Part shown: piece by piece, positions 52,214 to 58,158 of the stretch
Numbering within the stretch: position 1 is the stretch's first letter
Layout: every line of letters begins with the position of its first letter
Origin: an uncultured Victivallales bacterium
GTDB taxonomy: Bacteria; Verrucomicrobiota; Lentisphaeria; Oligosphaerales; JAFGRS01
NCBI GenBank assembly: GCA_903837355.1
Contig: CAILUI010000344.1
Location: 1 to 58,158, forward strand
Reading direction: 5' to 3'
DNA: 58,158 nucleotides
The notes under the pieces: generated by a model
The model's database searches: none
The model's input: only the letters and a program-made list of their open reading frames with translations
What the model was told of the DNA's origin: nothing
Made by a program: the position numbers and the translations under genes

Positions 52214-53551
52214 ATGCGCCGTGGAGACAATGGCTTACCGCACAACTGCGCGGCTGTGACGGCAGGGACGGCCAGTTCCCGCGGGCGGCGGAACGTGGCC
52301 AGGTTCACGCCGGCTATGGGCGTTCCAGGCTGGCTGCGACAGGCTGGAATGGCGCTGCTGCTGCTGTGCTGCCTGCTGAGCAGTCTGTGCGCCACGCCAC
52401 CGGACCTCGAGATCACCGGTGTGACCCAGGCCCGTGCCGGCGCCGCCAAGGTGGTCACGGTGCGTTTCCGCTGCCGCGATGCCGAGGGCAATCCGCTCAA
52501 CCTCGCCCTGCTGGCTTCGGCGGACGGCGGCGCCACCTGGAACGCGGTACCCGTACGCTTGTTGTCGGGGGATCGAGGCATGACCACCACCGACGTCTGG
52601 CGCGGCGGGAGCCTGGTCTGGGCGGCTGGACGGGACTGGCCCGAGCAGGTGTCCACGCAGATGCAGGTCAAACTCACCGCCGAGGAACTGCCACTGCCGC
52701 CGACGACCCTGGCGGAGTTCGCCCGCATTCCCAAGGGCAGCTTCACCATGGGGAACCAGGAGGATGACGCGGAGGGCTCCTTCACGGAACAACCGCCGCA
52801 CACGGTACAGGTCAGCGAGTTCTACATGGGGAAGTGCGAGGTGACGCGAGCACTCTGGGATCGGGTGGCGATGTGGGCCGTGGCGCACGGGTACGAGTTC
52901 CAGAACGAAGGTCGGGCCAAGGAGTGGTACCATCCGGTGTACGGCGTGAACTGGTTCGACGTGGCCAAGTGGTGCAATGCCCGCAGTGAACAGGACGGCC
53001 GCCAGCCGTGCTATCTGGATTCCGGTAGCGTCTTCAGGGAAGGACAGCCCGAAGAGGTGACCTGCGATTGGCTGGCCAACGGCTACCGTCTCCCGACCGA
53101 GGCGGAATGGGAGAAGGCGGCACGCGGTGGCCTGACCAACCAGCGCTTTCCCTGGGGCAACACGATCGACCACGACCGGGCGAACTACGTCAGCACCTTC
53201 CTGCTGCGCTACGACAAGAGCCACAGCTTCGGCTACCACCCTGACTACCGGGAGGATGGACTGCCGTACACCAGCGCCGTCGGCTCCTTCCCTCCGAATG
53301 CGTATGGACTGGTCGACATCGCGGGCAACGCCTGGGAGTGGTGCTGGGACTGGTTTGACAGCTACCCGCATTCGGCCCAGGTGGACCCGCACGGGCACGG
53401 CTCAGGTGTCCGCCGCGTGATCCGCGGCGGCAGCTACGCCGACAACGCCAGCTACTGCCGCGTCGCGGCCCGCAACTCGCGGGACCCGGGCGCCTGGGGC
53501 GGTGCCAGCAGCGACTGCGTGGGCTTCCGCCTGGCTATCATGACCCCCTGA
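52214..53551 (+). CDS. Secreted SUMF1/FGE-sulfatase-domain protein
   Basis: 445 residues from ATG 52214, supported by AGGAG seven bases upstream. A long n-region precedes a hydrophobic signal core (about 46-60; GMALLLLCCLLSSLCA). Residues about 62-165 form a beta module (ITGVTQARAGAAKVVTV) common before SUMF1 domains in secreted PVC proteins. The SUMF1 domain spans about 175-445: IPKGSFTMGNQ, EVTRALWD, NGYRLPTEAEWEKAARGG, GNAWEWCWDWF, IRGGSY. Of the copper-binding Cys pair of true formylglycine-generating enzyme, only the second (ASYC) is present; the first (GGSY-x-C) is missing. It is therefore unlikely to mature the sulfatase at 35408 and more likely binds or modifies something else. First gene of a three-gene operon. 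Confidence 0.85.
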   Translation: MRRGDNGLPHNCAAVTAGTASSRGRRNVARFTPAMGVPGWLRQAGMALLLLCCLLSSLCATPPDLEITGVTQARAGAAKVVTVRFRCRDAEGNPLNLALLASADGGATWNAVPVRLLSGDRGMTTTDVWRGGSLVWAAGRDWPEQVSTQMQVKLTAEELPLPPTTLAEFARIPKGSFTMGNQEDDAEGSFTEQPPHTVQVSEFYMGKCEVTRALWDRVAMWAVAHGYEFQNEGRAKEWYHPVYGVNWFDVAKWCNARSEQDGRQPCYLDSGSVFREGQPEEVTCDWLANGYRLPTEAEWEKAARGGLTNQRFPWGNTIDHDRANYVSTFLLRYDKSHSFGYHPDYREDGLPYTSAVGSFPPNAYGLVDIAGNAWEWCWDWFDSYPHSAQVDPHGHGSGVRRVIRGGSYADNASYCRVAARNSRDPGAWGGASSDCVGFRLAIMTP

Positions 53552-53571
53552 TCATAACTGAGGATATCACG

Positions 53572-54378
53572 ATGAAGCGATGGATGTGGTTGCCGTGTCT
53601 GGCGGTACTGCCGTGGACTGGACAGGCGGCGGTGCTCAGCGAGTCGACGCCCTCGGGATCCTTCACCCTGGACACCCGCTCACAGCAGCAATGCCTGGCA
53701 GCGGTGGGCGCCGAGGCGGTGCTGGCTGGCCGCGGGCTGTGGGACGTGACCGGGGCCTACGCCACCACGGTCAACGGCGCTCCGCTCAGCCTGGCCCTGG
53801 TCCACGACACCAGGGGCAAACTCAGCGGCACCGGCACCCTGACGGTGAACACCGGCAAGGGACTCGTGGCGATCTCGATGCCCATCCGCGGCAGCGCTCA
53901 GGGCCGCGCCGGGAGCCTGGCGCTGGTGCTAGCCCTGCAGGGGACTGACCCCGCCAGAACGCAGCGCGTCGCCCTCACGCTCAGGCTGGCACTCGACCCG
54001 CTTGCACGGCAACTCCGCGGGACGGTCAGTGGGATCCGTGCCGCCAGCGGCGCGTCCGAACCGTTGCCGACACAGCCTGTCACCCTGACCCTGCCAGCGC
54101 CGATGGATGGGACCTGGAGCCTGCGACTGAACGTGGTCTACGAAGCTAACGGCATCCGGGGTACGGGCCGGCTGACCCTGTCCAACGGCGTCGAGTATGA
54201 CCACGCCGTCTCCGGTAAGTACGCCGATCAGGCGGCGCTGCTGATGCTCGCGGGTCGACCGGCCTACCCAGTGGCGGCGGCAAGCACGCTCCGGGCCACG
54301 ATCACGCCCCTGACAGGTTCCCCGGCCGGAATGACCGCCTTCTCCGGCACCCTCTATGGCCAGACCGTCGCCTGGTGA
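53572..54378 (+). CDS. Small secreted protein made of an unrecognised domain
   Basis: 268 residues; GAGG lies eight bases before the ATG and 20 bases separate it from the SUMF1 gene. A signal peptide (about 1-19, ...WTGQAA) and a short linker lead into a 216-residue domain (53-268). This domain matches the C-terminal 212 residues of the protein at 15148-17568: both start G-x-GLWD-x-x-G-x-YA, share LVHD-x-x-GKL-x-G, GTDPAR, PAPMDG-x-W and LSNG-x-x-Y, and finish YGQT-x-x-W. By eye close to half of the positions agree. All-beta character is predicted from the alternating pattern. I do not recognise a named family, and function is unknown. Confidence 0.85.
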   Translation: MKRWMWLPCLAVLPWTGQAAVLSESTPSGSFTLDTRSQQQCLAAVGAEAVLAGRGLWDVTGAYATTVNGAPLSLALVHDTRGKLSGTGTLTVNTGKGLVAISMPIRGSAQGRAGSLALVLALQGTDPARTQRVALTLRLALDPLARQLRGTVSGIRAASGASEPLPTQPVTLTLPAPMDGTWSLRLNVVYEANGIRGTGRLTLSNGVEYDHAVSGKYADQAALLMLAGRPAYPVAAASTLRATITPLTGSPAGMTAFSGTLYGQTVAW

Positions 54379-54418
54379 AACAGCACGGCGACGGGCGCCA
54401 CCGGAAAGCACCGCTCCT

Positions 54419-55312
54419 ATGGATAACCGCAAGATCGCCCTGGCCGCGCTGGCCATCGCCGCCGTCGGTGCTGCCGCCGCCGTCCTCTTTGCTGCCCGCG
54501 GCAGGGCCGCCGTCACCGAGGCCCGTGTCCTGCGCGCGGAAATGGCCCTGCTCACCCAGGCCCGTGACGACGCCAGCAAACAGACCCTCGCGCAACGGGT
54601 GGAACTCGACCGGATGGCCGCGGCACTCAGCAAGGTCGAGACCGAACTGGAGGCGGCCAAACGCGCCAATATCGACTTGGGAAACAAGCTTGCCGGCTAC
54701 TCGGAGGAGTTGGTCCGTAAGCAATCCGAGCTGCGGCAAGTCGGCGAAACCCAGCAGCAACTGGCGGAGCAACTGCGGCTGGAGCTGGACGACCACAAGA
54801 TCAGCATCGCCCGGCTCGGCAACTCACTCTCGGTGAATCTGGTCGGGCAGATGCTGTTCGGTTCCGGCCAGGCGGGCTTGACCGCCGAGGGCGCGGACGT
54901 CCTGACCCGCGTCGGCACCGTCATCAAGCAGGCGACCGGCAGAACCATCCGCGTGGTGGGCCATACGGACAACCGCCCCATCTCGGCAGCGCGGCAAGGG
55001 CTGTATCCGACCAACTGGGAGTTATCCACGGCCCGCGCCGCCACGGTGGTGCGCTTCCTGGTCGGCCCCGTCGGCATCGCCCCCGAGCGCTGCGAAGCCG
55101 TCGGCATGGGCGAGTTCCAGCCGGTTGCCAGCAATGAGACCAGTGCCGGACGGATGCAGAACCGGCGCATCGAGATCCTGCTGGCCCCACCCCTGCAACG
55201 GGGCGATACCGCGACCGAATCCACCGCCCCGCAGACCGATGCGGCCCCGGCGGGCGTGCCACCTGCCGCTGCCGCGGAGGGCGGCGGACCCGCGCTCGTG
55301 CCCGACCGCTGA
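54419..55312 (+). CDS. OmpA/MotB-like protein with TM anchor and coiled coil
   Basis: 297 residues from ATG 54419; the longer frame to 54356 overlaps the previous gene. GGAA lies about 14 bases upstream, a weak site. One membrane segment (about 6-27; LAALAIAAVGAAAAVLFAA) is followed by a helical coiled coil (about 35-135, rich in Glu/Gln/Leu heptads) and an OmpA/MotB peptidoglycan-binding domain (about 140-260). The domain shows LFGSGQAGLTAEG, GHTDNRPI, NWELSTARA and MQNRRIEIL. A Pro/Ala tail ends it. It likely ties the inner membrane to peptidoglycan, with no MotA beside it. Third gene of the SUMF1 operon, 40 bases after its neighbour. Confidence 0.87.
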   Translation: MDNRKIALAALAIAAVGAAAAVLFAARGRAAVTEARVLRAEMALLTQARDDASKQTLAQRVELDRMAAALSKVETELEAAKRANIDLGNKLAGYSEELVRKQSELRQVGETQQQLAEQLRLELDDHKISIARLGNSLSVNLVGQMLFGSGQAGLTAEGADVLTRVGTVIKQATGRTIRVVGHTDNRPISAARQGLYPTNWELSTARAATVVRFLVGPVGIAPERCEAVGMGEFQPVASNETSAGRMQNRRIEILLAPPLQRGDTATESTAPQTDAAPAGVPPAAAAEGGGPALVPDR

Positions 55313-55329
55313 GAGTGGGCGCGTGTGAC

Positions 55330-55348
55330 CGTGGCGGCGGAAGCCACG
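55330..55348. terminator. Hairpin after the OmpA-like gene
   Basis: CGTGGC (55330-55335) and GCCACG (55343-55348) form a perfect six-pair stem with a seven-base loop. It starts 18 bases after the stop codon and fills the gap to the convergent pseudogene. There is no T-run, so this is a modest call. Confidence 0.4.
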
Positions 55349-55352
55349 AGCC

Positions 55353-56043
55353 TCAGGTGAAGGCGGGAATATCGATGGCGCTGCCGCCCTGCAGGGCGGA
55401 GGCGTGGGCGCAAATACCTGCCGCCGTCCACTGCGCGGCGGTCACGGCGTCGCTCCAGGGGCGCCGCGCCTCGATGATGCTCCGCACAAACTCGTGGACC
55501 ATGTGCGGGTGCGAGCCGTGGTGGCCCCCGCCCTGCGCAAACGAGATGTGGGTATGCTGAGCGGTGGCCTGGAAACGGGTCGTGTGCCGGGCGATCGGCG
55601 CGGGCCGCAGGTCCTGACGGTCCGGCGGCGGCGGCCGGCTCGTGGTGATCGTATGCGTCTGGCCCGCCACCACGGGCGAGGCCTCGAACAGCAGCGGCGC
55701 TTCATCCTCCATCTGCCACTCGTAGCAGGCATTCTCACCATAGATCACGAAGCTCTCCATATACGGCCGGGCACAGAGGAACAGCGTCCGCGTCACCTCG
55801 GCGGCCAGGTGCGGCGTCGCCAACTGGTAGATGGCGGTCTCGATCGGGTAGGGATTGCCATACTGCTGGCGGAGCTGCTCGCGCATGCGGCCAGGCACAG
55901 TGCTTGCCGGCCACGAGCACCGCGATGGCCTGGCGGGCGTGGTCCGGGATGCCGGAGACCAGGTGTACGACGTCGTAGTCGCTGGCCAGAGTGTCAGACG
56001 GAAACCAGGACTTGACACGACAGGTCAGATGCAAAAGGGGCAC
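55353..56043 (-). pseudogene. Decayed Gfo/Idh/MocA-family oxidoreductase
   Basis: Two pieces of one family lie in different frames. The upstream piece (about 55893-56043) encodes YDVVHLVSGIPDHARQA ... AGKHC, the end of the NAD-binding half. The downstream piece (55353 to about 55900) encodes QYGNPYPIETAIYQLA ... GGGHHGSHPHMVHEFV, the C-terminal part. The join falls right after GKHC and needs a frame change, and roughly 100-150 residues of the middle are missing compared with family members. The first ~50-60 residues, including the GxGxxG nucleotide-binding loop, are also gone, cut near the start of the beta-helix gene. No intact reading frame remains. It is unrelated by position to the intact family member at 33886. 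Confidence 0.75.
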
Positions 56044-56049
56044 ACCGCC

Positions 56050-57828
56050 ATGAAGTCTTTGTTGTTGGTGCTGCTATTGCCTGTCTATGCCGCGGCGACT
56101 CCCGCCGCCGAAGGTATCTTCGATCTACCCGCGTTCGTTCTTGAGAAGCTCAAGGCCGGCGAGAAACGCATCGTCGTTCCGCCCGGCACCTACCGTTCGG
56201 ACCCCACGTCCAAAGCCGGTGTGATCCTTCCCATCCAGAAGGCGCAGGATGTCGAGATCGTCGCCGACGACGTCACGCTGATCTGCACGCGTCGCACGCG
56301 GGCGTTGGAGTTCAACGACTGTCAGAACGTGACGCTGCGCGGGTTGACCATTGACTACGATCCGCTGACCTTCACGCAGGGCAAGGTGATCGCTTCCGCT
56401 GAAGATGCTTCATGGATTGATGTTCAGATCGACGATGGCTATCCGCGCGAGGCGTGGGCGCGCATCGACGTGGTCGACCCAGCGACGCGTTTCCGCAAGA
56501 GAGGCATGCCCTTCCTGTGGGGTACCAAGGCCGAACTGGTCAAGCCGGACGTCGTGCGGGTAGGACTGAAGGACATCGGCAAGGCAGCGAGGGTGGGGGA
56601 CCTGGCATCGCTTAACACCGGCAACGATCCCGGCGGCGTCTGTCATGGCGTGACGCTGGAGCGGTGTCGCGGCGGCATGGTGCTCCGTGACGTGACGATC
56701 CACTGTGCGCCAGGAATGGGGTTGGTCGAGAGCGGCGGCACCGGCGGAACGCGCCTGGAACGGGTGAAGATCGTGGCCGGACCCAAGCCGGCAGGTGCGA
56801 CCGCGGAACGCCTGCTGACGACGTCGTGGGACGGCATCCTGCACACCACCGTCGGCAAAGGTCCCATCGTGGAAGACTGCGCTATCGAGCACTGCGGCGA
56901 TGACTCGTGGAGCGTCCAGTCGGAAGACTATGTGGTCCTGAAGGGCGACGGTTCGAACGCGATCCTGACATCACGCGGTTATCTCTCCGCCCTTCAACTC
57001 GGCGACCGGCTGTTCACGTCGATGGACGACAAGGGTGCGACAATCCGTGGGATCGCCTCGGTATCGGAAAAGTCGGCGGGGTTGGATGCCGACGTGACCG
57101 GGCGTCTCGAAAAAGCAACGCCGTGGACGCTCTGGAAGGTGAACCGAGATGCGCTCGTGCGGGTGACCTTGGACCGCGAACCGGGCTGGCGCGCCGGGAC
57201 GTCGCTTTACTCGCCCGAACGGCAGGGCAATGGCTTCATCTTCCGTAACAACCGCGTACATAGCTCGGGGCGGATTCTGGTCAAAGGCGGCGACGGGCTG
57301 ATCGAAGGCAACACGCTCACGGCCCCGCATGGCCTGGTCGTCTGTCCCGAAGTCCCCGACGAATCGGCCATCGGCGTGCGAAAACTGACGATCCGGAGGA
57401 ACACGATCACGGAGAGCGGCTACTTCTGCCCCGCACCGTGGTCCAGTCAGGCCGGTGCAATCTCGATTACCTGCAGCGCGCCCAAGCAGACCTTCCGGCC
57501 AGCGGGTGCTCTGGCGGAGATCGTGATCGAGGAGAACACGCTGCGAGGCATCAACGGCGTCAACCTAGTCGTGACTTCAGCGCGTGACGTGACGATTCTG
57601 AGGAATCGCTTCGAGGACGCCAACGCCGTGGCACCGAGCAGCACGGGAGCGGAGTATGGCATCGATCAGAAGACGGTGGTCTGGCTGGAGTCGTGCGAGG
57701 GCGTGGTACTGGACGGTAATGTCGTCACGGGACGTGGCACCTTCGGCGGGAAGCCGCTACACACCGGGAAGAACGTCACGAGGCTGGTTGACGACGGGAA
57801 CGGCATCACAGCGGCACCGACGAAGTGA
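56050..57828 (+). CDS. Secreted right-handed parallel beta-helix protein
   Basis: 592 residues from ATG 56050, with AAGGGG ten bases upstream; the longer frame to 55855 runs through the pseudogene. The signal peptide ends near residue 20 (YAAATPAAE). Beta-helix (pectate-lyase-like) rungs are visible: NCQNVT-type LEFNDCQNVTLRGLTIDY, VEDCAIEHCGDDSWSV, FRNNRVHSSGRILVKGG, LTIRRNTITESG, IVIEENTLRGINGVNLVV and VTILRNRFEDAN. The GDD in the CAIEHCGDDS rung recalls the acidic site of polysaccharide-cleaving beta-helix enzymes. The substrate is unknown. It is monocistronic as far as the window shows. Confidence 0.82.
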   Translation: MKSLLLVLLLPVYAAATPAAEGIFDLPAFVLEKLKAGEKRIVVPPGTYRSDPTSKAGVILPIQKAQDVEIVADDVTLICTRRTRALEFNDCQNVTLRGLTIDYDPLTFTQGKVIASAEDASWIDVQIDDGYPREAWARIDVVDPATRFRKRGMPFLWGTKAELVKPDVVRVGLKDIGKAARVGDLASLNTGNDPGGVCHGVTLERCRGGMVLRDVTIHCAPGMGLVESGGTGGTRLERVKIVAGPKPAGATAERLLTTSWDGILHTTVGKGPIVEDCAIEHCGDDSWSVQSEDYVVLKGDGSNAILTSRGYLSALQLGDRLFTSMDDKGATIRGIASVSEKSAGLDADVTGRLEKATPWTLWKVNRDALVRVTLDREPGWRAGTSLYSPERQGNGFIFRNNRVHSSGRILVKGGDGLIEGNTLTAPHGLVVCPEVPDESAIGVRKLTIRRNTITESGYFCPAPWSSQAGAISITCSAPKQTFRPAGALAEIVIEENTLRGINGVNLVVTSARDVTILRNRFEDANAVAPSSTGAEYGIDQKTVVWLESCEGVVLDGNVVTGRGTFGGKPLHTGKNVTRLVDDGNGITAAPTK

Positions 57829-58158
57829 GGACTGGCCCTTGGCTGAACACATTTGAAACGGTGTGCACGGAAGTCGGGATGGCCGCCAGTGCTTTGGGAT
57901 CTCAGTACACTGGCTGCGACCATGGGCTTGGGTGCCCGCCAGGGCTGTTCCGTTTTCCCAACGACCATCGGTGTTGGTCACCGGCACGGTGAAAGCGTGA
58001 GAGCGTGATTGCGTGAGGGTTACGGCGCGTGTGCGGGCCGTCTGTCGCGCCAGGATAAGCCTGGAGAAAGGGGAAGCCGATGACCTGAACTGTCAGAGGC
58101 GAAACTTTCAGTGCAACCCAGTGGGTAGCGAATCCCACCCGGCAAAGGTTGGCCACCA
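57829..58158. other. Terminal intergenic stretch with short repeats
   Basis: 330 bases after the beta-helix gene with no convincing gene. A seven-pair stem (GCCAGTG 57885-57891, CACTGGC 57908-57914; 16-base loop) lies about 57 bases after the stop. Further on the heptamer-like GCGTGAG/GCGTGAT recurs three times near 57995-58017. An 84-codon minus-strand frame (57902-58156) has no ribosome site. The region may be a dispersed repeat, but this cannot be shown from one copy. Confidence 0.4.

Noticed and set aside
52214..53551. The SUMF1 protein as the maturase of the sulfatase at 35408
   Set aside because: It lacks one of the two active-site cysteines, is secreted, and the sulfatase motif is of the CxAxR type used by radical-SAM maturases.
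57902..58156. An 84-codon minus-strand frame at the right edge
   Set aside because: No ribosome site and a composition like translated repeat DNA; it cannot be supported as a gene.

Overview
The window is high-GC bacterial chromosome, tightly packed. The gene types suggest a heterotrophic member of the PVC group (Lentisphaerota, Verrucomicrobiota or Planctomycetota) or a bacterium of similar lifestyle. The clues are secreted DUF4838, DUF6259 and GxGYxYP glycan-active proteins, a sulfatase next to a Gfo/Idh/MocA oxidoreductase, a GlnE with a long ACT-like N-terminal extension, giant DUF11-type surface proteins, and dispersed palindromic MITE-like repeats. The phylum call is inference; no rRNA or tRNA gene was seen.

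Layout. (1) 1-17568, minus strand, cell surface: a giant secreted repeat protein that runs off the left edge (at least 4,558 residues), translationally coupled to an upstream DUF1573 protein, and preceded by an 806-residue secreted multidomain protein. (2) 17801-28372, minus strand, glycan degradation: a four-gene operon (GxGYxYP protein, DUF6259 lipoprotein, GH42-like protein, DUF4838 protein) behind a recognisable sigma-70 promoter, followed by a secreted thioredoxin-fold gene with its own promoter. (3) 28474-29504: a PIN/Phd-type toxin-antitoxin pair lying between two palindromic MITE-like elements. (4) 29560-33342, minus strand: glnE. (5) 33389-33622: a third palindromic repeat. (6) 33755-39635, plus strand: a near-perfect sigma-54 promoter, then Gfo/Idh/MocA oxidoreductase, sulfatase and FG-GAP propeller protein. 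(7) 39689-48976, minus strand: gltB-gltD-aspS-gltA, joining glutamate synthase, aspartyl-tRNA synthetase and citrate synthase. (8) 49371-51881, minus strand: hrpB helicase. (9) 52214-55312, plus strand: SUMF1-domain protein, a small secreted protein made almost entirely of an unrecognised domain, and an OmpA/MotB-like protein. (10) 55353-56043: a decayed oxidoreductase pseudogene. (11) 56050-57828, plus strand: a secreted parallel beta-helix protein.

How it fits together. Two themes dominate. One is the extracellular surface and glycan breakdown: signal peptides on nearly all non-housekeeping genes, with no sugar transporter in view. The other is core nitrogen and carbon metabolism: GlnE controls glutamine synthetase, GltBD makes glutamate, and GltA consumes oxaloacetate, the partner of aspartate. 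The most interesting unexplained items are the ~215-residue C-terminal domain shared by the proteins at 15148-17568 and 53572-54378, the ~1.02-kb alternating super-repeat in the giant surface protein, the sigma-54 signal in front of the sulfatase operon, and the three palindromic elements clustered within about 5 kb.
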